Of a stretch of DNA of 22,109 nt, positions 7,703 through 15,460 are shown piece by piece (position 1 is the stretch's first letter; each line of letters opens with the position of its first letter). Below the pieces are notes generated by a model. The model was not told the DNA's origin, searched no databases, and was given only the letters and a program-made list of their open reading frames with translations. The stretch comes from Betaproteobacteria bacterium (GTDB lineage Bacteria; Pseudomonadota; Gammaproteobacteria; Burkholderiales; Burkholderiaceae_C): positions 1-22,109 of the forward strand of contig CANFOR010000016.1 of NCBI GenBank assembly GCA_947448675.1. The letters run 5' to 3'. A program made the translations under genes and the position numbers.

Positions 7703-8797
7703 ATGAGCGGCAATACTTTTGGAAATTTATTCGCAGTCACCAACTTTGGTGAATCCCACGGCCCGGCCATCGGCTGCGTGATCGACGGCTGCCCACCGGG
7801 CATGGCTTTGAGCGAGGCCGACATCCAAGGCGATCTGGACCGCCGCCGCCCCGGCACCAGCCGCCATGTGACCCAGCGCAACGAGCCCGATGCAGTCGAG
7901 ATTGTCAGCGGCGTGTACGAAGGCAAAACAACCGGCACGCCGATTTGCCTCTTGATCAAAAATACCGACCAGCGCAGCAAAGACTACAGCGCCATTGCGC
8001 AAAGCTTTCGCCCCGGCCACGCCGACTACACCTATCTGCACAAATACGGCCTGCGCGACCCGCGCGGCGGCGGGCGCTCGTCAGCGCGCCTGACTGCGCC
8101 CATGGTGGCGGCCGGTGCGGTGGCCAAGAAGTGGTTGCTAGAGCAATACGGCACGCGCTTTATGGGATGTATGGTGCAAATTGGCGAGATGCCGATTGCG
8201 TTTGAGAGCTGGGAGCATGTGCCAAATAACCCGTTCTTTGCACCGGCAGCCCATGTACAAGCGCTAGAAGACTACATGGACGCACTGCGCAAAGCGGGCG
8301 ACTCCTGCGGCGCGCGCATCCGCGTGGTCGCAACCGGCATGCCGGTTGGTTTGGGCCAACCGCTGTTTGACAAAATGGATGCCGACATTGCCTACGCCAT
8401 GATGGGTATCAATGCTGTCAAGGGCGTGGAAATTGGCAGCGGCTTTGGCAGCGTGGTTCAGCGTGGAACGACGCACGGCGACTCGCTCACGCCGCAAGGC
8501 TTTGCCAGCAACCACGCGGGTGGCGTGCTCGGTGGCATTTCTACCGGCCAAGACCTGGAGGTGCAAATTGCCATCAAGCCCACCAGCTCCATCATCAGCC
8601 CGCGCCAGACCATCGACCTGGCGGGCCTGCCGACCGAAGTGATTACCAAGGGCCGCCACGACCCTTGCGTAGGCATTCGTGCCACGCCCATTGCCGAGGC
8701 CATGCTGGCCTTGGTGGTGATGGAGCATGCGCTGCAGCAGCGCGCCCAATGTGCTGACGTGGTGGTGACCACGCCCGACATTCAGGCCAGGCTTTGA
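7703..8797 (+). CDS. aroC: Chorismate synthase
   Basis: AroC converts 5-enolpyruvylshikimate-3-phosphate to chorismate, the last common step of aromatic amino acid synthesis, using reduced FMN without net redox change. The protein has 364 residues, normal for the family. It starts with the canonical MSGNTFGNLFAVTNFGESHG (the E. coli enzyme has the same block) and carries DRRRPGTS near residue 50. The signature YGLRDPRGGGRSSARLTAP lies near residue 115. A third conserved block, GIRATPIAEAM, is near the C-terminus. The start is certain from the N-terminal motif, although there is no ribosome binding site; a -10 hexamer sits just upstream. The stop overlaps the TTG start of the following MFS transporter gene, so the two are probably co-expressed, perhaps only through chance packing. 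Confidence 0.97.
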   Translation: MSGNTFGNLFAVTNFGESHGPAIGCVIDGCPPGMALSEADIQGDLDRRRPGTSRHVTQRNEPDAVEIVSGVYEGKTTGTPICLLIKNTDQRSKDYSAIAQSFRPGHADYTYLHKYGLRDPRGGGRSSARLTAPMVAAGAVAKKWLLEQYGTRFMGCMVQIGEMPIAFESWEHVPNNPFFAPAAHVQALEDYMDALRKAGDSCGARIRVVATGMPVGLGQPLFDKMDADIAYAMMGINAVKGVEIGSGFGSVVQRGTTHGDSLTPQGFASNHAGGVLGGISTGQDLEVQIAIKPTSSIISPRQTIDLAGLPTEVITKGRHDPCVGIRATPIAEAMLALVVMEHALQQRAQCADVVVTTPDIQARL

Positions 8798-9966
8798 GCA
8801 CACGCCGCCAGCTGCTGCCGTTTGCGGCGCTGTCCGCGAGTTATTTTGCGCACATCGGTTTTTTTAACCCCTACCTGCCGCTGTGGTTCAAAGACATGGG
8901 CTATGGCTTGTTCGCCATCAGCTTGCTCACTTCGGCCCAGGCCGTAACCCGCTTGTTTGCGCCCTATGCCTGGGGATGGTTGTCTGACCATTCGGGTGAG
9001 CGCGTCAAGCTCTTGCGCTATGGCGCCAGCGCGGCCTTTGTGGCTGCACTGGGTCTGTGGTTTCCGCTTAGCCAATGGTGGCTGCTCGCAGTGCTGCTGG
9101 TGATGTTCACCCACACCAGCGCCATGATGCCGATGAGCGAGGCCGCTATGGCCCATTTGGTCAGCCAAGGTGGTGGCTTTGACGCCAAGCGCTATGGGCG
9201 GGTGCGCTTGTTTGGTTCGCTGGGTTTTTTGCTCACGGTGCTGCTGGCGGGCTGGTGGTTCGAGCACTTTGGCATGCGCCATTTCCCAGCCTGGACCAGC
9301 CTCACCATTGCGGCGGTGGTGCTCAGTGTCTGGTTGATGCCCGACCTGAAAGAGGCCGTGCCCCTGCACCAAAAGCGCCTAGCGGTGCTGCCGGTGCTGC
9401 GCCAGCGCCCAGTTCAATGGTTTTTTGCCGCTGCGTTTTTTCATGTGCTCGCACACATTGGCATTTACGTATTTTTTTCGCTCTACCTCGACGCTCTGGG
9501 TTACAGCAAAACCATGATCGGCGTGCTCTGGGCGGTCTCGGTCGTTGTCGAAATTGCGTGGTTTTATACCCAAGGCCGCTGGTTGCCCTTGCTCTCGCTC
9601 ACGGGCTGGATGCTGCTGTGCAGCCTTGCCATGCTGCTGCGCATGGGCCTGACCGCCAGTTGGGCCCATGTCTTGTGGGTCTTGGTATTGGCGCAAGCTC
9701 TGCATGCCCTGACATTTGCCGCCCACCACACGGTTTGCATCGCTTTGCTCTCGCACCACTTCCCTGGGCGACTGCGCGGACGCGGCCAGGCCTTGTATAC
9801 CGTGATTGCCTATGGCATTACCGGGGTGCTGGGTGGCTTGCTCGGTGGTGCTTTAAGTGCAAACTATGGCTTAACCAGCGTCTACTGGGCGTCGGCAGCT
9901 ACAAGTTTTGTAGCGAGTGGGTGTGCTTGGATGGCCTGGCGTTGGCAGCGCCAAGCTGCCCGTTAG
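8794..9966 (+). CDS. MFS transporter, MFS_1-like (LacY/nucleoside-symporter-like) family
   Basis: This 390-residue integral membrane protein has a layout consistent with 12 transmembrane helices. The N-terminus (SASYFAHIGFFNPYLPLWFKDMGYG) and the block SAQAVTRLFAPYAWGWLSDHSGERVKLLRYG are typical of the MFS_1-like group that includes HcaT- and LacY-like permeases. The GWLSDHSGERVK loop between helices 2 and 3 is the MFS signature. The substrate is unknown. The start is a TTG overlapping the aroC stop as TTGA; the protein motif begins only a few residues later and no better start exists, so I accept it. Near the C-terminus (SAATSFVASG) the gene carries a perfect copy of the dispersed palindrome. 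The gene has no visible promoter and is probably read from aroC. Confidence 0.88.
   Translation: MSTRRQLLPFAALSASYFAHIGFFNPYLPLWFKDMGYGLFAISLLTSAQAVTRLFAPYAWGWLSDHSGERVKLLRYGASAAFVAALGLWFPLSQWWLLAVLLVMFTHTSAMMPMSEAAMAHLVSQGGGFDAKRYGRVRLFGSLGFLLTVLLAGWWFEHFGMRHFPAWTSLTIAAVVLSVWLMPDLKEAVPLHQKRLAVLPVLRQRPVQWFFAAAFFHVLAHIGIYVFFSLYLDALGYSKTMIGVLWAVSVVVEIAWFYTQGRWLPLLSLTGWMLLCSLAMLLRMGLTASWAHVLWVLVLAQALHALTFAAHHTVCIALLSHHFPGRLRGRGQALYTVIAYGITGVLGGLLGGALSANYGLTSVYWASAATSFVASGCAWMAWRWQRQAAR
9885..9914 (-). repeat. Dispersed palindromic element, copy C
   Basis: Read on the minus strand: GCTACAAAACTTGTAGC, then TGCC, then GACGCCCAG. The arms GCTACAA/TTGTAGC are perfectly complementary. It lies in the last ~30 codons of the MFS transporter gene. 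Confidence 0.6.
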
Positions 9967-9975
9967 CTGAGCAAA

Positions 9976-10004
9976 GTTAATCGTTAATAAATTCAGCATA
10001 TAAT
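9976..10004 (+). promoter_or_regulatory. Promoter of the Ala-rich lipoprotein gene
   Basis: A perfect TATAAT lies at 9999-10004. At the right distance upstream is only a weak -35 (GTTAAT, 9976-9981, spacing 17). The same hexamer repeats seven bases on (9983-9988), giving a GTTAATC/GTTAATA direct repeat between -35 and -10 that could be a regulator site. Predicted start near 10011, leaving a leader of about 107 nt. Confidence 0.55.
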
Positions 10005-10031
10005 TGGAGGCTGAGAGAAAGAGCTCGAGTC

Positions 10032-10070
10032 CTTTCACTTGGTCTGAAAGCGCCATTTCGGGTGCTTTCA
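10032..10070 (+). promoter_or_regulatory. Structured 5' leader with mutually exclusive hairpins
   Basis: In the leader of the Ala-rich lipoprotein, CTTTCA (10032-10037) can pair with TGAAAG (10045-10050). The same TGAAAG, extended as TGAAAGCGCC (10045-10054), can instead pair with GGTGCTTTCA (10061-10070) in a 10-bp stem with one G-U and a six-base loop. The second fold is clearly stronger and has no U-tract, so it is not a terminator. It does not match a riboswitch class I know; it may stabilise the mRNA or control translation. Confidence 0.45.
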
Positions 10071-10118
10071 CGACGATTTCCGGAAATTGTTTATCTATCC
10101 CCCTCTAAAGGAATTGAA

Positions 10119-10487
10119 ATGAAAAAATCCCTCGTACTGGCATCTTTGGTTGCTGCTATCGCCTTGGCCGCTTGCGGTAAAAAAGAAGAAGCCGCTCCTG
10201 CTGCTGCACCTGCCGCTCCTGCTGCTGCCGTAGTTGACGCTGCCAAAGACGCTGCTTCCGCTGCTGCTGGCGCCGCTACCGGTGCTGCTACCGCTGCCGC
10301 TTCTGCTGCTGTTGGCGCTGCGACCGACGCAGCTTCTGCTGCTACCGGCGCTGCTGCTGGTGCCGCTACCGCTGCTGTGGACGCTGCCAAAGACGCCGCT
10401 AAGGGCGCTGCTGACAAAGCCGTTGGTGCTGCTACCGATGCTGCTAAAGCTGCTGCGACCAAAGCTGCCGACGCAATGAAGAAGTAA
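10119..10487 (+). CDS. Alanine-rich lipoprotein with LEA-like repeats
   Basis: The ATG at 10119 has a good ribosome binding site (AAAGGAA) and opens a lipoprotein signal, MKKSLVLASLVAAIALAAC, with lipidation at Cys19. The 103 residues after the Cys contain 56 Ala. They start with GKKEEAAPAAAPAAP and continue as imperfect short repeats such as VDAAKDAA (twice) and VGAATDAA (twice), ending in Lys. The pattern predicts a long amphipathic helix, as in LEA-type, histone-H1-like or apolipoprotein-like sequences. It should sit at the periplasmic face of a membrane. Function is unknown; helix-rich lipoproteins can act as envelope spacers, in the manner of Lpp. A strong TATAAT promoter, structured leader and strong terminator make it a self-contained and probably highly expressed single-gene unit. 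An upstream in-frame start at 10062 would add residues before the signal and is unlikely. Confidence 0.85.
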   Translation: MKKSLVLASLVAAIALAACGKKEEAAPAAAPAAPAAAVVDAAKDAASAAAGAATGAATAAASAAVGAATDAASAATGAAAGAATAAVDAAKDAAKGAADKAVGAATDAAKAAATKAADAMKK

Positions 10488-10502
10488 TTCTTCGCTGCTT
10501 CG

Positions 10503-10530
10503 AAAAAGCCACCCTCGGGTGGCTTTTTTT
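10503..10530. terminator. Bidirectional rho-independent terminator
   Basis: The stem AGCCACC/GGTGGCT with a CTCG loop is flanked by AAAAA on the left and TTTTTTT on the right. On the plus strand it ends the Ala-rich lipoprotein transcript; on the minus strand it has five U and lies just after the MBL hydrolase gene, so it can end that operon too. Confidence 0.92.
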
Positions 10531-10573
10531 ATGTTGGTTCTTTTTATGCGTGCGTTATACGCAGGCCAAGGCG

Positions 10574-11347
10574 TCAGACGCTGAGCCAGTCGGTGCCCTC
10601 GCTGGCACTGGCAGTACCAATATCTTCGGGCGCGCGCCCCAGGGCCTGGGCCAAGGCTTGGCGGGCCAGCACGGGCCGGTTATTGTGCTCGCTCAAATGC
10701 GCGGCCACTACCGTGTTTAAACCTGGGTGCTGCAGGGCATGGGCCAAGGCCGCTGCGTCTTCATTGCACAAGTGCCCCAAGCGGCCCGCGACACGCGCCT
10801 TCAAAAACGCCGGGTAGCTCGACTGTGCCAGCAAGGCCAGATCGTGGTTGCATTCAAGCAGCAAGGCGTGGCAGTGCTGCAGGCTGGCGCTCACATGCGA
10901 CGAGGCGTGGCCCAGGTCGGTCAAAATGCCCAGCTTGCGCTGCCCGTCGCTGCAGCTCAGCTGCAAGGGTTCGCGCGCGTCGTGTGGCACGGTAAAGGGC
11001 TGCACTTGCAAGCAGCCCAGCGCAATGCTTTGGCCGTCTGCGGCAATGCAAAGCAAGCCGTCTAGCTCGGGCGCGCCGATCGCGGCATAGGTGCCACGGC
11101 TCATCCACAGCGCTATGCGGTGTTTGCGTGCCAGCGCCACCGCGCAGCCGATGTGGTCGGCATGCTCGTGGGTGATAAAAATGGCGTCTAGTTGGGCACA
11201 GCCCAAGCCAGCGCGGGCCAAGCGGGCTTCGAGCTGGCGAATGCCAAAACCGCAGTCCACGAGCAAGCGGGAAACCTGCAGTCCGTCAGTGGCCTCGACC
11301 ACTGTGGCATTGCCTGAACTGCCGCTGCCCAGGCTGCGAAAGCGCAC
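10574..11347 (-). CDS. MBL-fold metallo-hydrolase, YycJ/VicX-like
   Basis: This 257-residue protein has the metallo-beta-lactamase fold. It opens with RFRSLGSGSSGNATVVE, then LLVDCGFG, then the metal-binding ITHEHADHIGC with H60, H62, D64 and H65. TVPHDA and GILTDLGH follow in the positions of further metal ligands. The SGSSGN start and ~255-residue length match the YycJ/WalJ/VicX group, proposed nucleases; the bacterial substrate here is unproven. The start is GTG, two bases after the bamC stop, so translation is probably coupled. It is last in the dapA-bamC-MBL run, a common order in Burkholderiales, and ends at the bidirectional terminator. Confidence 0.9.
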   Translation of the reverse strand: MRFRSLGSGSSGNATVVEATDGLQVSRLLVDCGFGIRQLEARLARAGLGCAQLDAIFITHEHADHIGCAVALARKHRIALWMSRGTYAAIGAPELDGLLCIAADGQSIALGCLQVQPFTVPHDAREPLQLSCSDGQRKLGILTDLGHASSHVSASLQHCHALLLECNHDLALLAQSSYPAFLKARVAGRLGHLCNEDAAALAHALQHPGLNTVVAAHLSEHNNRPVLARQALAQALGRAPEDIGTASASEGTDWLSV

Positions 11348-11349
11348 GG

Positions 11350-12459
11350 TTACTTTAGGTCGTCGGCGATGACTTGCACCATGCGCTGGGCATTGGCCGA
11401 GCTGTCGGCAGCGCCCTGCGCGTTTTGCACCGACACCGTAGTCGACTCGCCTTCGCTCTTGAGCACAATGCGGTATTTGAGGGGGGCGACGTCTTTGTTC
11501 TTGCTAAAAAGCTTGCTGAACAAACCTTCTTCTTTGATGGCGCTGGGCTCTACGTAGCGCACAAAGTACAGGCCCTGCGCGCGGTCTCGGTCTTCTACGG
11601 TGAAGCCAGTGCGGTCCAGCGCCAAGCCGACGCGGCGCCAAGCCCGGTCAAAGCCCTCGTCAACCTGCACTACGGGTACACCATTGGCAGAAGTTACGCG
11701 TGAGCTTTGCTTGGGCGCAGTGGCTGCGGCGACTACGGTTTTAGACTGCTCGGGGCTCACGCCCAGGCGCACCATCAGGCGGCGTAAAAATTCAGCCTCT
11801 AACTCGGGGTCGGCGGCGCGAGGTGCCCATATAGTGCCCTGGCTGCGGTCGCTGGTGGATTTGTATTGTTCGGCCATGCCGCGGTGGCTGATGTAGATTT
11901 CAGTGCTGCCCGCTGCATTGCGCTCGAAACGGGTGCGGAACTTGTCGCGCTCGCCCGACGAGTACAGGGTATCGAGAAGTTTGCCCAAGGTGTTGCGGAT
12001 AAAGTCTTGCGGAATTTTGGCGCGGTTCTCGGCCCAGTCGGTTTCCAAAATGCCAATGTTTTGCTGGTCAATCGCCAATGCAAAACCACTTTCTTGCCAG
12101 AAGCTGCGGGTGGGCTCCCACAGCTTGTCGGCCGGGCGATCCACCACCAACCAACGCACATTGCCTTCGCGCATCAGGCGCACGTCGCCCACGCTATTGG
12201 CTGCTACGGGCACGCCGGGAGCGTTGGGCTCGGTTTTGTAGCCCGAAGCCGAAACCGAAGCGCCGGGCACCACGTAGCGGTTGTCGCGCGAGAGTTGCGT
12301 CAGGTCGGGCGGAATGTCGAGCGTGCTGGCTTTGCGCTCGCTGCGGTAGTCGATGCGTTCACCGTCGAGGCTGGAGCAAGCGCTGATGGCCAACAGGGCA
12401 CTGATGGCGAGCGCCATAGGAATCAAACGGGGAGCATGCATGGGGGAAAGTGCTTTCAT
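11350..12459 (-). CDS. bamC: Outer-membrane assembly lipoprotein BamC
   Basis: BamC is a lipoprotein of the BAM complex, which inserts beta-barrels into the outer membrane. The 369-residue product has a lipoprotein signal ending in LLAISAC, then the unstructured N-terminal segment with YRSERKASTLDIPPDLTQL and NRYVVPGAS; the DIPPDLT block is the conserved BamD-contact region. Two helix-grip domains follow: ~residues 100-220 (GNVRWLVVDRPADKLWEPTRSFWQESGF ... ILETDWAENRAKIP) and ~275-369 (DRAWRRVGLALDRTGFTVEDRDRAQGLYFVRYV). The E. coli protein has 344 residues. The start at 12459 lies two bases after the dapA stop; an internal ATG at 12441 would also leave a valid signal peptide. Neither has a clear Shine-Dalgarno, which fits coupling to dapA. 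The gene would serve barrels such as the one encoded at 778-4017. Confidence 0.93.
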   Translation of the reverse strand: MKALSPMHAPRLIPMALAISALLAISACSSLDGERIDYRSERKASTLDIPPDLTQLSRDNRYVVPGASVSASGYKTEPNAPGVPVAANSVGDVRLMREGNVRWLVVDRPADKLWEPTRSFWQESGFALAIDQQNIGILETDWAENRAKIPQDFIRNTLGKLLDTLYSSGERDKFRTRFERNAAGSTEIYISHRGMAEQYKSTSDRSQGTIWAPRAADPELEAEFLRRLMVRLGVSPEQSKTVVAAATAPKQSSRVTSANGVPVVQVDEGFDRAWRRVGLALDRTGFTVEDRDRAQGLYFVRYVEPSAIKEEGLFSKLFSKNKDVAPLKYRIVLKSEGESTTVSVQNAQGAADSSANAQRMVQVIADDLK

Positions 12460-12461
12460 TT

Positions 12462-13346
12462 TTATAGCAGGCCGCTCAAGCGCAGTGCGCCTTCTACGAT
12501 GGTTTCATTGCGCGGCTCCAGCGTGGTCATGGGCAAGCGCAGGGCCGGGCCGCACAGGCCCATGCGGGCCATGGCCCACTTAAGCGGAATCGGGTTGGCT
12601 TCAACAAACAGCTGTTTGTGCACCGGCATGAGTTGGCGTTGAATCGCCATGGCTTGGCTGGCATTACCGGCGATGGCGGCCACGCACAGCTCGTGCATCA
12701 AGCGCGGTGCAATATTGGCGGTCACGCTCACATTGCCGTGGCCACCGCAGAGCATCAGCGCCACGGCGGTGGGGTCGTCGCCCGAGTAAATCGCAAAACC
12801 TGGCGGCACGTCGCGGATCAGCCACTGCGCGCGCTCAATATTGCCAGTGGCTTCTTTGATGCCCACAATGCCCGGCACAGCGGCTAAACGCAGCACCGTG
12901 TCATGGGCCATATCGGCCACCGTGCGTCCAGGCACGTTGTACAAAATAATCGGCAGGTCGCCGGTGGCTTCGGCAATGGCTTTGAAGTGCTGGTACTGGC
13001 CTTCTTGCGTGGGCTTGTTGTAGTAGGGCACCACCTGCAGTTGGCAGTCTGCGCCGACGCCCTTGGCGTACTTGGCCAGCTCAATCGCCTCGGCGGTGGA
13101 GTTGGCTCCGCAGCCCGCCATGATGGGCACCCGCTTGTTGGCCTGTTCGACCGAGACGCGAATGATCTCGCAATGCTCTTGCACGCTCACCGTGGGCGAC
13201 TCGCCGGTGGTGCCGACTACGCCTATGCAGTCGGTGCCTTCGGCGATATGCCAGTCGATCAGCTTGCGCAGACAGGGGTAGTCCACGCTGCCGTCGGCAT
13301 GCATGGGGGTGACAAGGGCGACGATGCTGCCAGTAATTTGCTTCAT
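12462..13346 (-). CDS. dapA: 4-hydroxy-tetrahydrodipicolinate synthase
   Basis: DapA condenses pyruvate with aspartate-4-semialdehyde, the first committed step to diaminopimelate and lysine. The 294-residue protein has a normal length. Visible active-site parts are GTTGESPT (residues ~45-52), Y136 in LYNVPGRT, and the Schiff-base lysine K164 in GIKEATGNI. NKPTQEG and YSGDDPTA are also typical. The start is fixed by MKQITGSIVALVTPM. It lies 9 bases after the methyltransferase stop, with a TAAAAT hexamer six bases before the ATG, so it may also have its own leaderless transcript. bamC follows two bases after its stop. Many Gram-negative genomes pair dapA with bamC. Confidence 0.97.
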   Translation of the reverse strand: MKQITGSIVALVTPMHADGSVDYPCLRKLIDWHIAEGTDCIGVVGTTGESPTVSVQEHCEIIRVSVEQANKRVPIMAGCGANSTAEAIELAKYAKGVGADCQLQVVPYYNKPTQEGQYQHFKAIAEATGDLPIILYNVPGRTVADMAHDTVLRLAAVPGIVGIKEATGNIERAQWLIRDVPPGFAIYSGDDPTAVALMLCGGHGNVSVTANIAPRLMHELCVAAIAGNASQAMAIQRQLMPVHKQLFVEANPIPLKWAMARMGLCGPALRLPMTTLEPRNETIVEGALRLSGLL

Positions 13347-13352
13347 GCCGTG

Positions 13353-13358
13353 ATTTTA
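13353..13358 (-). promoter_or_regulatory. Candidate -10 of dapA
   Basis: On the minus strand TAAAAT is followed by CACGGC and the dapA ATG, the same six-base spacing as at aroC. The hexamer includes the methyltransferase stop codon. I see no good -35 and no Shine-Dalgarno for dapA. Confidence 0.35.
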
Positions 13359-14003
13359 CCCGGGCGCGCTGGCCGCCAGCGCATAGCGTGGTGGTGTGAT
13401 TGATGCCAAATTACCTGGGCTTTGATGCGCCTCCGCGCTCTGCGCCTCGCGCACAGCCGCGATGCGCTGCACATAGCGTGCGGGAGCGTCCAAAAAACCC
13501 TCTTCATAAGCCACCACGCGCAAAGCAGCGCAGCGCTGCAGCAGCTCGCCGGGCTGCAGCAGAAAGTCGGGCCGCGAGGGTTTGCCAACGCTTGCATTGC
13601 CCGCCGCAAAGGTCTCGTAAATCAGCACGCCGCCCGTGGCCAAACTCGCTAGCAAACTCGGGAACAAAGGCCGCCACAGGTAGTTGGTGACGACGATGCC
13701 GGCAAACTGCTGGCCCGCAAAAGGCCAGGGCCCGGCCTCGATGTCGGCACACAGCATGCGGCTACCTGGTAATGCGGATGCTATAAAATCAATAGCTGCT
13801 AACGCACTATCCACGCCCGTCACCGGGTGTTTTTGCTGGTAAAACCAGCGTGTGTGGCGGCCCCAGCCGCAGGCTACGTCGAGTACCGGGCCACCGGCTG
13901 GCACCAAGTGGCTCCAGCGCTGAACCCAGGCGCTCGGCACTTGGCTGCCGTGCCCTGCGCCATGGGGTCTGCCATGTTCGGGCGGCGGTGTTGCAGATGC
14001 CAT
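13356..14003 (-). CDS. Class I SAM-dependent methyltransferase
   Basis: With the ATG at 14003 the protein has 215 residues. Motif I is VLDVACGWGRHTRWF (residues ~40-54), followed by the acidic residue D65 in VTGVDSALAAIDF and by MLCADIEAGPWPF and IVVTNYLWRPLF as motifs II and III. The C-terminal half (GGVLIYETFAAGN ... KPSRPDFLLQPGELL) resembles small TehB-like methyltransferases. The substrate is unknown. I chose 14003 because it lies just after the small membrane-protein gene; a TTG at 14024 would overlap that gene. The GC-rich C-terminal tail is weakly conserved in style. A dispersed palindrome copy encodes part of SALAAIDFIASALPG. The gene sits in the minus-strand run that leads into dapA. 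Confidence 0.85.
   Translation of the reverse strand: MASATPPPEHGRPHGAGHGSQVPSAWVQRWSHLVPAGGPVLDVACGWGRHTRWFYQQKHPVTGVDSALAAIDFIASALPGSRMLCADIEAGPWPFAGQQFAGIVVTNYLWRPLFPSLLASLATGGVLIYETFAAGNASVGKPSRPDFLLQPGELLQRCAALRVVAYEEGFLDAPARYVQRIAAVREAQSAEAHQSPGNLASITPPRYALAASAPG
13780..13809 (+). repeat. Dispersed palindromic element, copy D
   Basis: GCTATAAAATCAATAGC, then TGCT, then AACGCACTA. The element is antisense in the methyltransferase gene, at codons ~65-75, which it crosses without a stop. Confidence 0.6.
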
Positions 14004-14008
14004 AGCGC

Positions 14009-14158
14009 TTACCAACAGGCCCAAATTTGATTGGCCAAAGTCAGCAAAAAATCAGACCGGGTGTAGAGCGCAAACACGGCCAGCAGGGCCGCAGCTATGG
14101 CGCTGTAGACCGCGCTGTAAGCAGCGGCACGCAGCCAGGGGGAGGGCAGGCGCGGCAT
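14009..14158 (-). CDS. Small single-pass membrane protein (49 residues)
   Basis: The frame from the ATG at 14158 encodes 49 residues beginning MPRLPSPWLRAAAYSAVYSA. One clear hydrophobic segment (AAAYSAVYSAIAAALLAVFALY, residues ~11-32) would span the inner membrane, with Arg on the N-terminal side. It starts 7 bases after the MFS transporter stop and ends 5 bases before the methyltransferase start, so it fits exactly between two real genes in the same direction; this is the best evidence that it is a gene. No known family is recognised. The ribosome binding site is weak. It could be a helper of the upstream transporter, but there is no direct evidence for this. Confidence 0.55.
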   Translation of the reverse strand: MPRLPSPWLRAAAYSAVYSAIAAALLAVFALYTRSDFLLTLANQIWACW

Positions 14159-14165
14159 GGTTTGC

Positions 14166-15371
14166 TCAGGCTGCCAGCGGCGCTCTGCGCACAATGGCGC
14201 TTTCATTCACCGGCAGATTGATTAGGCCCGCAAACACGCCCAGCGCTATGGCGATGTACCAGACGATGTCATAGCTGCTGGTTTTGTCGTACAGGTAACC
14301 GCCCAGCCACACACCCATGAAGCTGCCAATTTGGTGGCTAAAAAACACAAAACCATTGAGCATCGACATATGCTGAACGCCAAAAATTTGCGCCACCACG
14401 GCATTGGTCGGCGGCACCGTGGAGAGCCACAAAAAGCCCATGGCCGCTGCAAAAATATACACACTAGTAGGCGAGATCGGCACCAGCAAAAACAGGCTAA
14501 TCGCCACCACCCGCGCAAAGTAAATAAAGGACAAAATCCGCGCCTTGGGCAGGCGCTGGCCCAAGCTGCCCGCGATGTAGGTGCCAAACACATTGAACAG
14601 GCCAATCAGCGCCAGCGCATAGCTGGCCACCATCGGGTCAAGCCCCTTGTCTTTCAGGTAGCTGGGCATGTGCACACCAATGAAGACCACCTGGAAACCG
14701 CAGACAAAATAACCCGCCATCAGCAGCTGAAAACTCGGGTACTTAAAGGCCTCGGTTAACGCTTGCACAATGGTTTGTTCGCGCTTGGCCACTGCGCCGC
14801 CAGCAAAGTGGGGCTCGCGCAAACCAAAAGCCAGGGGCACCACGATGAGGGCCGCAAAGCCCAGCAAACTCAGGGCTTGTTGCCAACCAAAATGGCTGAT
14901 CAAAAAGCCCTCGGTGGGCACCATCAAAAATTGCCCAAACGAGCCCGCCGCACCTGTAATGCCCATGGCCCAAGAGCGCTTTTCAGCGCTGACGTTGCGG
15001 CCAATCACGCCGTAGATCACGGCATAGGTGGTGCCCGCCTGGGCTATGCCAATCAGCACGCCAGCAGAGAGCGTAAACAACAGTGGCGTGGGCGAATGCG
15101 CCATGCCCAGCAAGCCCAGCGCATACAGCACCGCCCCGAGCATGATGACCTTGAAGGCGCCAAATTTGTCGGCCACCATGCCGGCAAAAATACCCGCAAC
15201 ACCCCAGCTGATGTTTTGCACCGCAATTGCCAATGCAAAGGTCTCGCGGCTCCAGTTATTGGCCTGCGTCACTGGTTGCAGCCACAGGCCAAAGCCGTGG
15301 CGGATGCCCATCGAGAGCGTGACGATCATCGCGCCGCACAGCAGCACCTGGAACATAGAAAGCTTTTTCAT
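14166..15371 (-). CDS. MFS transporter, oxalate/formate or monocarboxylate-type
   Basis: This 401-residue membrane protein is consistent with 12 helices. The start, SMGIRHGFGLWLQPVTQANNWSRETFALAIAVQNISWG, is characteristic of the MFS branch holding the oxalate:formate antiporter and monocarboxylate-type transporters. MVADKFGAFKVIMLG is the loop 2-3 signature and SAEKRSWAMGITGAAGSFGQFLMVP follows. The last helices include FFSHQIGSFMGVWLGGYLYD. The likely cargo is a small organic acid anion, but this is family-level inference. The ATG starts 103 bases from the divergently read alaS. Small genes for a membrane protein and a methyltransferase follow at short distance, so it may begin the minus-strand transcript that runs through dapA to the terminator. 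Confidence 0.88.
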   Translation of the reverse strand: MKKLSMFQVLLCGAMIVTLSMGIRHGFGLWLQPVTQANNWSRETFALAIAVQNISWGVAGIFAGMVADKFGAFKVIMLGAVLYALGLLGMAHSPTPLLFTLSAGVLIGIAQAGTTYAVIYGVIGRNVSAEKRSWAMGITGAAGSFGQFLMVPTEGFLISHFGWQQALSLLGFAALIVVPLAFGLREPHFAGGAVAKREQTIVQALTEAFKYPSFQLLMAGYFVCGFQVVFIGVHMPSYLKDKGLDPMVASYALALIGLFNVFGTYIAGSLGQRLPKARILSFIYFARVVAISLFLLVPISPTSVYIFAAAMGFLWLSTVPPTNAVVAQIFGVQHMSMLNGFVFFSHQIGSFMGVWLGGYLYDKTSSYDIVWYIAIALGVFAGLINLPVNESAIVRRAPLAA

Positions 15372-15460
15372 GCCCCGACTTTAACGAAAATCTGCGCTGC
15401 TGGCTGCACAGCTCTGCGTTGGCCGCGCGGCTGGTCGTGCAACCTGTTAACTTGCCCACG

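Noticed and set aside
10551..10563. TGCGT-TAT-ACGCA palindrome after the terminator
   Set aside because: Short arms, close to the MBL gene end and beyond a strong terminator; no sign of function.
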